DNA from: Agapetus fuscipes
Taxonomy: Eukaryota > Arthropoda > Insecta > Trichoptera > Glossosomatidae
Assembly (NCBI GenBank): GCA_951799405.1
Contig: OX637344.1
Location: 8,742,001 to 8,806,000 of the forward strand
Reading direction: 5' to 3'
DNA: 64,000 nt
This document shows positions 22,515 through 33,456 of the stretch, piece by piece. Position numbers and translations under genes: made by a program. Each line of letters opens with the position of its first letter. Within the stretch, counting starts at the first letter, position 1. The notes beneath the pieces were generated by a model. That model was not told the DNA's origin. It ran no database searches and worked only from the letters and a program-made list of their open reading frames with translations.

Positions 22515-23279
22515 TTTTTTTTTTTTTTTTTTTAAGGAATCCTGTGCGGGAGGCTCCCCAATTCTTGAGAGTCTTGGGGGTCTATGTCACCCTGGAAGGG
22601 TGCCGCAGAGGTGTTGCTTGAGTTCTTGGTTCTGTCGTGAGGCGCTGCAAGGAAGTGGTGATTGATGTTGGTTTTTGTTGGTTTGGTAGGGAACACAGAT
22701 ACTGGTAGACCATTCCATAAGCGGGCAGTTTGGCAAAGGAATGAGTCATGAAAACGCCAAGTTCTCATAGTTTTGAGATCGACTGCAAAGGGATGAATGA
22801 GAGTCGTACTATACGAGTTTCCCTTTCTGAAATGAGAGGGGGAGGGATTAATGAATGGAGCTCATTAGAACAAGCTCCGTGGTAATATCGATAAAAAAGA
22901 CTGAGCATTCCAACCTTTCTTCTGTGCTGGAGCGGCTGCAGATCGGATGTCAGAGAAGGATCATTGATCAACCTTACTGCCCTCCTTTGCACAGAATCAA
23001 GTTGGTCACTCAACTTCTTGGACATACCACACCAGAGATGGCTGCCATATTCGATAATGGGGCGGATTTGGGATTTATACAGAGTCAATAATTGGGCTGA
23101 AGTAAAAAACCTACGAGCTCTGTATAATATACCGAGTCGCCGGAAAGCGGAAGTTGTGCGAGACTCAATAGCATCATGGTATTTTAACTCTGATGACAGA
23201 GAAACACCAAGAAGATTTAAGTGTTCATGGTTAGAGAGGGAGACATTGTCGAAAGTTGGGAGATAGTTGTTTGGAAACC
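22515..23279 (-). mobile_element. CR1/jockey-like LINE 3' fragment with poly-A, inserted in a SINE A copy
   Basis: The plus-strand T-run at 22515-22533 is the element's poly-A. Minus-strand reading gives the RT thumb and C-terminal region: LGVSLSSELKYHDAIESRT, then TLYKSQIRPIIEYGSHLWCG, RRAVRLIND, and finally ARLWNGLPVSVFP. At least two frameshifts are present (near 22790 and 23100). The host SINE continues on both sides. The flanks CTTTATG and CTTTG look like a damaged target-site duplication. Confidence 0.8.
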
Positions 23280-23381
23280 TCTTTGTATCGACGAATAAGC
23301 TTGCAGAGGGCTCTTGAGGTGTGATTCACTCAAAAACAGCGCTCAACAAATAAATTAGCCTGATATTGTTATTATTATCAT
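23280..23381 (+). repeat. SINE A, right part after LINE insertion
   Basis: Resumes CTTTGTATCGACGAATAAGC and finishes with the usual AACAGCGCTCAACAAATAAA and ATT-rich tail. Confidence 0.85.
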
Positions 23382-23703
23382 AATGGCAATAATTGTACTT
23401 TGTGTTGAGCACTCGCAAGCGGATTGTAGCAGTAAGTCTTCGTAGAGTCCTCGCAGCAAATGACAAAGCTAGCAGATTACATTGCAACTGGGTGGGTGCT
23501 CATTATTTCCATCTAATTCAATAAGACTCCGAACTGTAAGACCTCGTTTGTTACAATCAACTCACTGCTTCGTATAAATCATAATTACTCTGAACGTTCG
23601 TGATATTGTTGCAATTGAAGGAATAAGAGAGAGAGAGAGGATATAAGAACTGAGATGTAATAGGTTGTGTTTTGTATCTATATAAGTTATGAACAAAAGG
23701 ATT
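23382..23703. other. No recognisable feature
   Basis: Short GA run at 23627-23640. No gene. Confidence 0.4.
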
Positions 23704-23832
23704 TTTTACGGTGAGCGCTGTTTTTGTGTGAATTCCAACTCAAGAGCCCTTTATGGGCTTTATCGTCCTTATAATAAGCGCTGATTCTCAAGCCAAAATA
23801 AGTTTCAGTAAGGCTGCATCTATAATCTACAA
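23704..23832 (-). repeat. SINE A, 3' half
   Basis: The plus strand shows GGTGAGCGCTGTTTTTGTGT, then AAGAGCCCTTTATGGGCTT, matching the reverse of the family end. The head is absent. Confidence 0.78.
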
Positions 23833-23844
23833 ACTAATTTGTGA

Positions 23845-24028
23845 GAATATATTACATTTAAGATTCATATTACAAATACATTCCCATAATCAGACACGAC
23901 ATATAAATTCACGCTTTTACATGGCGCATGTGGACTTACAACATATAAACCAAATCTCAAATGAACATCAGCCCTGTCACTCTTGCCGACCTTCCCTGTA
24001 ACAGAGGTGACATTGGCAAAGTGAACCA
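23845..24028 (-). repeat. Family C, body
   Basis: ATTCATATTACAAATACATT to GTGACATTGGCAAAGTGAAC. The first 40 bases of the head are missing. Confidence 0.8.
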
Positions 24029-24328
24029 TGGAAGGTATTTCGTTATGCCAAAGCATTTCACAACTAAGTGTTTTTTTTTTGTGCAAGCCGAGAATCAAGC
24101 TCCAAACCTGCCGATAACGAGTGCATAGCGTCAACCACTAGGCTACTACCTTAATATTAACAAATATAACATTGCGGATAAAGTGGTCAGTCCTATAAGT
24201 CCTTTAAACATTCGTTTGCCTGCTAGTTTGTAACGCTTCGGAGTCATGATTGAAAATTGTTTTTTTTGTGCCCTTCTAAGAATTAAAAACACTATCTAGT
24301 TCTACCGATTACAAGTCTGAAGAGTTAA

Positions 24329-24620
24329 CCAGCCACCACAAGCAGCAGAACAGCAACACTGCGATCAGCAGCATCATGTCGCAGTCGGATAGAGTTTCCA
24401 AGAAGGAAAAAGAAGACCGTTTTTGGAGATCGAGCCTTCAAGGTGGCTGCTCTAACGATATGGAACGGCCTCCCAGATGACCTGCGCGAAATGGATCTGG
24501 AGAGTACTTTTAGAAAGGGGTTGAAGACCCACCTGTTCGCGCGCTCATATGAGCAAGCGCCTTTGGGATGACCAAGAGTCATGAAAGGGCGCTATAAAAA
24601 TACTGTATTATTATTATTAA
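24329..24620 (+). mobile_element. L2/CR1-like LINE 3' end with (ATT)n tail
   Basis: An open reading of 80 codons (24329-24571) carries the classic LINE C-terminal signature FGDRAFKVAALTIWNGLP, then DDLREMDLESTF and KGLKTHLFARSYEQAPLG-stop. It is followed after about 30 bases by GCGCTATAAAAATACTGT and an ATT repeat. This ending (GCGCTATA..., then ATT repeats) is what L2/CR1-group elements commonly show. The N-terminal side starts right after a TAA and looks truncated. The frame itself is intact. Confidence 0.75.
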
Positions 24621-24956
24621 GAGTTAGCCACTAGACTGTTACACTTATTTCTAAATGGTTCTAGTACAATACATACATTTTTTGTGTACGTAAGCTTTTA
24701 GAACTCTTCCGTGGCAAAAACGTTGACAGAGCATGTCTAAGGTTTCAGCTAATGCAGTTTGCATCGTTATTTAAACGGACGTTAAATTGCAGCTCAGTAC
24801 AAATCCCTTGCGAGCTTTTTGCAAAGCGTCAAACGAGCTTAAAGCTTCACAATGTTTGTTTTGGGATAATATGTCCCTGACAAAACAAGATTGCTAATTA
24901 ACGTGATTTTCCAAGTTAACAAGGATCTAATGTACTTCAACGCAATGCAACTAAGC

Positions 24957-25088
24957 TTCACAACGCAACTAAGTTACACATATAGTGTAACTTCTTGCCT
25001 CGCTATCCCCGAAGGGTTTCGTTTGTGGTGAGTGGAACCTATTTATTTTTACAGGTAAGGGAGCTGACCTTACGCCAACAATGATAAG
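24957..25088 (-). repeat. SINE B 3' half
   Basis: ACGCAACTAAGTTACACATA to AGCTGACCTTACGCCAACA. The head is absent. Confidence 0.8.
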
Positions 25089-25766
25089 AATGAAGTACGC
25101 CGAATATTGGTCGGAACTTACTGACCAATTACAGAGCTGGGTTTTTTCGAGAGCCAATGACTGAGCCGTACATCTCCACTAAGTTGGACACTAGACCAAG
25201 TACTACTTTATTGTTATTTATGAAACAAAACGCTCCAGAATGTCGACCCTTGAGTTAGTGTAGCGCTTGAGTTAGGCACTTAAGTCAGTTTTGATAGAGA
25301 ATACGGGGGTTAGTATTTAAAAGCCTGAAATACCAAGTACGTCAGGAAGCACTCATGAAAAATTTTAGACTGTTAATAGGAAAAATATGCAAACCCATGA
25401 TAGCGCTCAATATGTCACTTATTCAGTTTTACCTTTAAGGTGTCAAAATAATGACAGACATTTAAATAGAGGCAAAAACATATAAATGTAGATATGAAAC
25501 AAGTAACAATATTCAATACTTTGGCCTTATGAGGTACACTGGTTACACGATTACAATTATTAGTTGTTATTGTAGAAAGCGCCGAGCTAACTAAGCCCCC
25601 AGTTGCTGTAATGAATGGCCACTACACACGGCGTCTGCATACTGTGCAGTTCTCGCTAAGCGCGCGTAAGCAAACCAAGTGATTTCCGTCGTGACTGCAT
25701 GTAAACATTACAAATGTTTACAGCATGAAAACAGAGAGCAAGAAAACAGATTACTTTATATTATCT
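25089..25766. other. No recognisable feature
   Basis: Unique-looking intergenic sequence without coding signal. Confidence 0.4.
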
Positions 25767-26063
25767 GAGGGTCCGTAGTCCAATGGCAACACTTCGGACT
25801 CATAAATGAAGGTTGAAGGTTCAAATCCCGATAGAGCACAAAAAATATACCATTTATATTTTCAAATATGCTTTTCGCTGGATTGAAAAAATCATAAAGC
25901 CTGTACCAAGGATCGGTCACCAAAGCCTTTCAGCAACTGGGTCTTGCTTGAGAATTGGCGGTTTCTGTAGCGACGACCGAGCTCGCAGAGGGCTCTAGAG
26001 GTGTGATTTAATCAAAAACAGTGCTCACCAAATAAATCATCCCAATGTTATTATTATTATTAG
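25767..26063 (+). repeat. SINE A, full length
   Basis: GGGTCCGTAGTCCAATGGCA head, B box GGTTCAAATCC, and tail ATTATTATTATTAG. About 20 bases of the consensus around the ACCAAAGGTCCATCCAGCC junction are missing. Confidence 0.85.
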
Positions 26064-26072
26064 TCAAATAGT

Positions 26073-26112
26073 TCCTTGACTAATAGGTTAGTATGAAGCC
26101 ACGCTACCCATT
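26073..26112 (+). repeat. Family C head fragment
   Basis: TTCCTTGACTAATAGGTTAG then TATGAAGCC-ACGCTACCC. It begins at the common 5' boundary and stops after 40 bases. Confidence 0.6.
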
Positions 26113-26367
26113 CTTGCAGTGCTTGTTTGGCTTATCTACCATTTGATTCAAACATGACCTTTCAATGAAATTGTCTTAAGAATCACATTACACGCAATCT
26201 GAGCTAAAAAAAACACCACGATAGCGTGAGAGTGGTTTTAAATATTTATTTAATCAATTTCTAGTTATCATTAGACACATTGGTTTAGTACACATACAAA
26301 ACATTTCTCATGTGAAATTACCTCTGAGGACATAAGACAAACAATCACTAAAGGATGGAATGCTTGA

Positions 26368-26612
26368 AGGTTTGATCCCCACTAAGGCTTTTAGAAATAA
26401 AACCCCATTGCGGTGTTTACTTTAAATTAAAATACCTATAAATACAAAAATTAGAACAAGCCCCACGGGAGCTGGAAAGCTCCTACTTCACGTGATGTAG
26501 TTGAAGTAAGACGGCCCACTATTCTGCGAAAATAAATATGTTCCACGTGCGGTGTACCGCCTCTTCGGGGAAAAGCGGTAAGAAGTTGCGCTATGTGTGC
26601 AGGTTAGTTGCG
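26368..26612 (+). repeat. SINE B, head-truncated
   Basis: Begins in the B box (GGTTTGATCCCCACTAAGG) and continues to GGGGAAAAGCGGTAAGAAG and GGTTAGTTGCG. Confidence 0.82.
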
Positions 26613-26949
26613 CCGCTATTTTATTTAAAAAAAAGTAGGACTAACACAACGTCAAAAAAAATCATAAATCTATTTTTTCAAATACGTACCTAAAAGTTTT
26701 TCATGAAGTTTTATCCTCATACATTTCAACGACATCAAAGGTCCTATTGGTGAGCTATCGGGTTGCATCTTTTTCAATGCCTTTTTCACGAATCAGAGCT
26801 CACTTTTATTCCGTGGACGGGGATTTTGCCCGATACCTTGTGCACTTTAGTCGCCCGTGTGAAATTAAATCATTCAACTCCTAAAAGCATTTCATTTCTG
26901 ACGGTCTATTCAATTGGGTGCCGATGGAAGGAAAAAGACTCTACCTATC
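26613..26949. other. No recognisable feature
   Basis: Probably unique sequence of fairly even composition, with no gene recognised. Confidence 0.35.
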
Positions 26950-27690
26950 TATTTATATGCGCACTTTTTCTTTCTCTCTTTCTATTCCTGTAGCTATCTA
27001 TGTTTTTATAGTGGAAATATATGGACGGAAAGGTCCGTCCATGTATTTATTTTAATAGGTGCATAATCGTGACTTTCTGTCTATGCATCTTATTGTGTTT
27101 TGATTGATCTTTCTGCTTATTAATTATTTATACAGTATTTTTATTTTTATCTGTTTGCTTCAGTTTTTTTCTTTATCTTGTCTATCTATCTTTCTACATT
27201 TCTCTTATTTTCCGGCTGTGCTTTTTTATTATAATTTTTTTGTGTATGTATAGATTTATGTAGAATCCTCTCAATAAGAGTATTTATATTTTTATCTATT
27301 TTTTGCAAACTTCTTTATAAATCCTTATAATTGTCTTTGTATCTTTCTATATTTCTTGGGTTTTTTGTGTGCGGTTTTTATTCTTTGTCTTTTTTTATCT
27401 TTCCTCTGCCTAACTTACTTTTGATCTATATTTCAATCTTTCGTAGTATTTATGTTTAATTCTTTGTATGTTTATTTTTTATTGTATTTATCTCTCGTTA
27501 TTTTAATTTTATCTATCTATCTATCTATCTATATATCTTTCTGTGTCTTTTATCTATATATAATATAATTTATCTTATAGTCTTTGTATACAAATAACAA
27601 TATTTCTGTCTATGTATCTATCGATCTCTCTCGCTGTGAGTGCATCTTTCTGCTTATCTTTTTTTCTTTCTTTTTCTCTCTCAATGTGAC
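26950..27690 (+). repeat. Low-complexity T/TCTA-rich region
   Basis: Dominated by TTT, TATCT and CTTTCT words. It includes seven consecutive CTAT-type units around 27509-27535. Confidence 0.8.
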
Positions 27691-27965
27691 CATAGTAGAT
27701 ACCTAACACCCCGCCAGGTATGAGAGTGGGACAAAAATCGTGCAACATTTTTTATTCGCTCTCACAGATGACCCCTTTCAGAGTGTCTTTTCAAATGTGA
27801 AAGCCATTTCAAGAGACAAATTTCAGGACTTGATATCTGTAATATCCACTCTATGCAAAATCATCGGCCACTTTTTACTATGTCGGCTACCACATATTTC
27901 CACTTTTACTTTGTCATTTTCCACATAAAGAAAAGGTGGTCAAAAAATTGTTTTAGTACTAATTG

Positions 27966-28235
27966 GGCCGGTCAATAATCTACTGGTTATGTAGTGGCTT
28001 CAATACCCGTCGGAACAGTTTTTTTTTTAATTTTTAAAGAATGCTGGATGAAATAAAATAGGAATTTATCTATTTTTACCAATGACCGGTCACAATTAAA
28101 GGTCCATCCAGCTTTAAAGCTACTCAGTCTTGCTTAAGAATAAGCGCTTTCTACATCAATGACCAAGTTTGCAGAGCGCTGTTGAGGCGTGATTAGCACA
28201 AAGTGCACACCAAATAAATTATCGTACTATTTATG
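27966..28235 (+). repeat. SINE A, old copy
   Basis: The head is barely recognisable (GGCCGGTCAATAATCTACTG, TTCAATACCCGTC). The middle is clear (GACCGGTCACAATTAAAGGT, CCATCCAGC) and the end is GCACACCAAATAAATTATC. Confidence 0.65.
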
Positions 28236-28375
28236 AATTTTATGTACGCAAATTAAACAAATTTCAAATGAACATACTACCTACAACCTTTGCCGTTGTA
28301 TTTGATTAGAGGTCATATTGGCTAAGAACAAATTTTTGTAGTTATTGGTGGTCAGCCTCACAGAAATTATGTCTA
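28225..28375 (-). repeat. Family C, old copy
   Basis: CAAATTTCAAATGAACATAC, AACCTTTGCCG and GGTGGTCAGCCTCACA in the right order and spacing. Faces the next copy head-to-head. Confidence 0.65.
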
Positions 28376-28442
28376 CTTTTGAGTATCAAACAAAATCTGA
28401 ATCATATGATACAAATTTTAAGGAAAAGGAACCCACTTATTA

Positions 28443-28690
28443 CATTCCTTGACTTATAGGTAAGTATGAGGCTGACCACCCATACTGTAAAAAATGGTTC
28501 ACTCTGCCAATGTCACCCCTGTTTTAGGGAAGGTCGGCAAAAGTTGTGGGGCTTATGTTCATTAGAGGTTTGGATTTTATTTGTAAGTACGCATTCAGCA
28601 TTTGTAAGCGCGAACTACACGTGTTTGTTTGTGGGCATACATCTGAGAGCTTTTAATGAATGTATCCTTGCAACTTAGATTATAGATTAT
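28443..28690 (+). repeat. Family C, full length
   Basis: ATTCCTTGACTTATAGGTAA start and TTGCAACTTAGATTATAGAT tail. Confidence 0.87.
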
Positions 28691-29249
28691 AGAACCTACG
28701 GTGAAAATGAAAATATTTACAAATAATAAATTAAATTTCGGCGTAATCTCATTATTCGTGGAAGGGTAAATGGTGACTTATTATAATAAAGGGTTAGACA
28801 AAAAGCTATTAGCGCGGTTAATTGTGTAACTGATATGTATTTACAAACAACAATATTTTCACAAAAGAAAACAACAATCCGCGCTGTTCGCATCAACGAG
28901 TCAACAAATAATGTGTTTAATTTTCATCGGGATATCATGTAGCGTCCTTACGTCAACAATGATTGGGAGGTTTGTTTGAATTATCTGTTGGTAAATAAAT
29001 TATGTAGGAAAAACATTTTTTTAGTGAAAAACACAAACAATGTAATGAAATGAAACAAAAAATGTTGGTAGTGTATTGAGGTTGTTGGCATTCTATAATC
29101 TAAGTTGCAAATATATATTGATGACACATGCGAGACCATGAGATAATGTTCTATTTAGAATATTCGAGCAAAATCTCACATAACATCGAACAAATACAAG
29201 TAGAAACTTTGGAAATACATAAACACAAAAATTCTAATTCTCATCTAAT
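28691..29249. other. Intergenic, tail fragment of family C
   Basis: 29093-29150 (ATAATCTAAGTTGCAAATAT, then CACATGCGAGACCATG) is a short minus-strand family C tail. Nothing else. Confidence 0.45.
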
Positions 29250-30605
29250 CTAATCTAATCTAAGCTGCAAAGATATATATCATTTAAGATTTATACTAAA
29301 TGCATTCCCACAAGCAGATATGTATAATTTCGCGCTAACACATGCCGCATGTGGACCTACAATATAAAAACCCAATCTCAAATGAACATAAGCCTTGCAA
29401 CTCTTGCCGTCCTTCCCTGAAACAGGGGTGACATTGGCAAAGTGAACCAATTTTTATATTATGGGTGGTCAGCCACATAACAACCTATAAGTCAAGGAAC
29501 ATACATGACAAATTACATTTTTTAAAATCAAAGAATAAAAATAACAATATATACATGGACATAAAAAACTAAATCATAAAACCAAATTCACTTTAACAAA
29601 CCCTAGCCGCCAACATCACAGATCAACCGCCATTTCTTTCTATCCTTGCATACTTCTTTCATTTCCTCCAGAGTCATAACCTTCTTCATACAAGCTCTTC
29701 TTTTATTATGACTCTGGATATTCCATTCATTCGCAATTTCGGATATTTGGTCCATCCATACCTTTCTCGGTCTTCCTCTACCACGACATCCATCTATTCT
29801 ACCAACATATACTTTCTACGTCAGTCTTTCCTCATTCATTCTCTCCATATGCCCAAACCATCTTAACAAACTTCTTTTAATCTTCACTTTCACACTTTCT
29901 TTTGCACCACATTCTTTTCTTACAAAATCATTCCTCACCCTGTCACTCCGTTTTTTCCCAATCATACTTCTTAGAAAGTCCATTTCAACAGTATGGACTT
30001 TACTAATTTCACTTTCATTCACCGTCCAGGCCTCGCTTCCATACATCAAGGTGGGTAAAAGTATGCCACTGCGTACCGCCAATCGAGCATTTTTAGAAAT
30101 GTTTTGATTTTTGGCGATACAAGCTGTGGCACCCAGTACACACCTGCCCTTCATTACTCTTCTTTCAAGTTCACCTGTCATTCTTCCATCTTTCTCAAAC
30201 TTACTTCCCAAGTATACAAACTCATTTACCACATCAACATTCATTCCGTTTATTCTAAATTCGTAGTTCGTATTTTCTTCATTTCTTTCAAAAATCAAAA
30301 CTTTCGTCTTACTTGCATTCAATTTCAAATAATTACCTAGCAGAGCTTCGTCCAATCTAGAGAGCATCGTTTGCAATTCTACTGCTGAGTCCGATACAAG
30401 AACAGCATCATCCGCATACAGTAGAACACTCACTTTGCTCTCTCCTATCATTAATCCACAATCATCAAGTCTAGCATCTCGAACACACTTGTCCATGACT
30501 ATGTTAAATAGCCATGGGCTCATCACACATCCTTGCCTTACACCCTTAAAAACTTCAAACCATTCACTATACTCATCATCAATACGAACACCACACATCT
30601 CTATA
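29250..30605 (-). mobile_element. RTE-type LINE, 5'-truncated, with family C 3' UTR and (AGATT)n tail
   Basis: On the minus strand a truncated reverse transcriptase (30598 to 29620) is followed by a 3' UTR (GTTGGCGGCTAGGG...). That passes without a break into a full family C sequence ending in ATTAG repeats at 29253-29272. This copy therefore links family C to its parent LINE. TCTCAT occurs on both sides (about 29247-29252 and 30613-30618) and may be the target-site duplication, though it is short. Family assignment (RTE/BovB-like group) rests on the RT motif style and is less certain than the LINE identity. Confidence 0.82.
29816..30598 (-). pseudogene. RTE-type reverse transcriptase fragment
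   Basis: The fragment starts just before the palm (YSEWFEVFKGVRQGCVMSPW). It includes VLLYADDAVLVSDS (YADD catalytic box), LKLNASKTKVLIF, FVYLGSKFEKDG and the C-terminal LLPTLMYGSEAWTV and LRWFGHMERMNEERLT. It ends at a stop where the sister copy at 10836 reads on. Beyond the stop the same sequence continues (CRGRGRPRKVWMDQIS, NEWNIQS, KVMTLEEMKEVCKDR), so the stop at 29816 is a disabling mutation. All sequence N-terminal of the palm is absent. Confidence 0.83.
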
Positions 30606-30618
30606 TCTCTATATCACA

Positions 30619-31629
30619 TCTCATAGTTTGATCAAATTCCTACTGCTTCAACTTTGTTAAAACGTGAAAATAAAACTCTGTGTTTTATTATTTACTATTT
30701 ATAATTTCTTATAAATACAAGTAGGTTCAATCATACAAGTACCTAAATCTACAGACACAGACACACTCACACAAGTAGAAACACAATCACACAATTCGTA
30801 ACAATAGTTTAAAGTTGTAAAAAATGGCATTTTGGAGTGGTGCTACATGTCGATACGCGCAAATGTCGAACAAAAGTTTTTACAATGAAACAACTTCGCG
30901 GGTCGGTCTATTGCGATTCCAACAGTTACCACTTCATGCAACACGAACCGAGGCTTAACTTCTGCCTGCAACCCAAGTATTTATAGTTTTCATTTAAACT
31001 CAAACAAAGCGTTTCACCAAAACTGCATCCAAACTACAGCAGAGCCTCTTGTGAGCGTATGAATTTCTTAGATTTTTAGGTAAAACCTAAATTTGTGTAC
31101 TTGGAGTACGGCTACGCCGCCGACAAAACGGATAAAATTCCCAGCTTTAACAGTTTTAAATTGTCCTAGAGATGTGTGGTGTAAAAATATTGATAAGGTT
31201 ATAATAGATTTCCAAAAAAAAAATGTTCAAGCAATTGCAGATAGTTTTATTACACAAAAAATAAATAACTTATATAATTATTTCACAATTAGTATATTCT
31301 GTATTGTAACAAACGTATGTGTTCGTGTGTACGTGGGCCTAGGCACGCTGATTAGTGTGTGTGATGTTTCTGGTAGTGTCTAACAATCTGGTATAGTGTC
31401 GAACAATCCTAGTGGAAGTATCTACCATGTTCTCGAACATGCAAGAATCTTCTCTTCTGCACATAAAAATACGAGCAAAGATTATGTGGGATAGACAGAG
31501 TCGCTTTGACCATTGTAACGCGAAGACCAGTAAGTAGAGAGTGAAGAGCGAACGCAAAAATAAAGCACACACGAAGAAAAGTCGTAGAAAAAAATAATGA
31601 TTCTTTTAAAAACTATTTCGATGTTTGAA
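30619..31629. other. No recognisable gene
   Basis: 30655-30700 (AACGTGAAAATAAAACTCTG) resembles the arm of the family D elements but no core is present. The rest, including 30800-31560, looks unique and has no convincing exon. Confidence 0.4.
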
Positions 31630-31868
31630 ATGGCTTATAGGTTAGTATGCGGCTGACCACCCATGCTGTAAAAATTGGTTCACTTTGCCAATGTCACCCC
31701 TGTTTCAGGGAAGGACGGCAAGAGTTGCAGGTTGTATGTCCATTTGAGATTTGGTTTTTATGTTGTAGGTTCGCATGAGGCATGTGCAAGCGCGAACTTG
31801 TACGTGTCTGGTTGTGAGAATGCATGTAATGTGAATCTCTCTATCTTTGCAACTTAGATTAGATTAGA
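31630..31868 (+). repeat. Family C, full length
   Basis: GGCTTATAGGTTAGTATGCG start, CTTAGATTAGATTAGAA tail, and a well-kept hairpin core. Confidence 0.87.
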
Positions 31869-31880
31869 AATGGCAACTTA

Positions 31881-32135
31881 ATGATGTTACAAACCACATG
31901 CGACATCTCTACTCCCAGGCAGGACGGAGCCAAGCGGTGGAGAGGAGAGTTCCCAGATAAGAGCAGGAGAGGATGGAGGCGTGGAGGGGCACAAAGGTTG
32001 GCGGGAATGCAATTTTCCCTCACAGGCGCGCAGCTGATTCGATCAGCCATCATTCAGGAGTTAGAGGACCATGGGCTGGAGGAGCCACGAGGAACAAGGA
32101 CCATGAATAGGAATTTTTGGTTAAAATTAAAATAA
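31881..32135 (+). other. GC-rich open frame of 84 codons, unidentified
   Basis: The frame reads MLQTTCDISTPRQDGAKRW and later MNRNFWLKLK-stop, in a stretch richer in G+C than its surroundings. AAATAAA follows the stop. I do not recognise a family. It could be an exon remnant or a fragment of a transposase gene, or chance. No splice sites or repeat copies support it. Confidence 0.2.
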
Positions 32136-33009
32136 ATATTTGATTTGTGGTGCGTTACCTTCCGAATATTTGGATATATTAGAATATAAAACATGTAAAC
32201 AAAGATATTTCAAAGAAATTAAAACAAAAGTTTCATTGCTGAGCGCTGTTTTTGTGCATTCACACATAAAAATACTTCATTTGAGTGTTTAAAGTCATTA
32301 AAATGTGAACGAGGAAGATAGTTGATTTTACGAGTATGCTTGTCCATTCGCTGGGGTGATCCAGACAATACAGTCTGCTGACTTTAATCTACCGGACCAC
32401 ATCAACGTCTTAGCACAGGGCGTATCGTTCAGAGTTGAAAATTATACTCTTTAACCTTTATTGGGCTGTAAAAACGGCGAAAAAAATAATGAAATATCTT
32501 CACCAAATATGGCATTATCTAAAATTTTATCATATTTTTTGCGGTTCTTGTATAAATCGTAGCAATAATCTTACGAGTGTATTATAATTTTTTTGATGAT
32601 TTAAATTTAATAATCAAAATCTATGCTTGACAAGTATTCCATGTGCTTTTATCTCCATTTAAAGTGAATATAGAATAAGCTAGGATTGAATATTACACGA
32701 GTCTATACTATACATGCAGGCAAGCTTGGATAGAGTAAGAGGTTCGCGCTTGCACAATGTGAAACACTTTCAATGCACGATGTTAGTTTAACAAGAATGA
32801 ATATGCGGTTGGGATGTTATGATTGAGGGAAATGCGAAGTAAAGATGGAGAAGAATTTCGTTTGTTATTAATTAAGTTTGAAAATGAAGAAACCTTTTTG
32901 GGGATGAGTGAACTAACTTATATTCTGCTTTTCCTCTCAAAAGATCTTTTCCCTATGCAGAGTAATAAAAAACCGTTTTTTCTAAGCGATAGTAATTTTC
33001 CGTTTCTTA
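32136..33009. other. No recognisable gene
   Basis: A 22-base SINE A scrap (GAGCGCTGTTTTTGTG) lies at 32243. Otherwise nothing is identified. Confidence 0.4.
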
Positions 33010-33086
33010 AAAGGTCCATCCAGCCTTACAGCAACTGGGTCTTGCTTGAGAAGAGACGTTTTTTAGCGACGACCAAGCTCGTAAAA
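33010..33086 (+). repeat. SINE A internal fragment abutting SINE B
   Basis: AGGTCCATCCAGCCTTACAG to GACGACCAAGCTCGTAAAA, cut where SINE B begins at 33087. Confidence 0.75.
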
Positions 33087-33456
33087 AGTCCGGTCGATAG
33101 CTCAGTTGGTAAAATGCTTGCATTTCATGCCGAGAGCAAGGGTTCGATCCCCACCGAGGGTGTCAGGAATTATTTCCCATTTTGATGTACATTTCAAACC
33201 CAAAATAAAAATCGGCAAGGTGTACTCAGCCTTCACAAGAAATGAGAACCAGCCCCCTGGGAGCTGGGAAACCAATACTTCAATTGAAAGTGGTTGGTGT
33301 GAGGCCGGCCCCCTTATCCGTAAAAAAATAGGTCCCGAATCGCCACATGCGATACCTTCGGGGATAACGCAGGCAAGAAGTTACACTTTATGTGTAGCTT
33401 TATGTGTAGCTATGTATGCGTAGCTAGCTTTATGTGTAGCTTGCGTAGTTGCATTA
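33087..33456 (+). repeat. SINE B, full length
   Basis: AGTCCGGTCGATAGCTCAGT head, intact A box and B box (GGTTCGATCCC). Near the end TTATGTGTAGCT is repeated three times (33389-33440). Confidence 0.88.

Noticed and set aside
24325..24582. Minus-strand 85-codon frame
   Set aside because: The plus strand carries a recognisable LINE C-terminus (FGDRAFKVAA, WNGLP). The minus frame is its shadow.
27966..28060. Independent tRNA-like gene before the SINE A body
   Set aside because: Spacing to the SINE middle fits an old SINE A head.
30104..30340. Plus-strand frames over the LINE at 29816-30598
   Set aside because: Antisense shadow of the reverse transcriptase.
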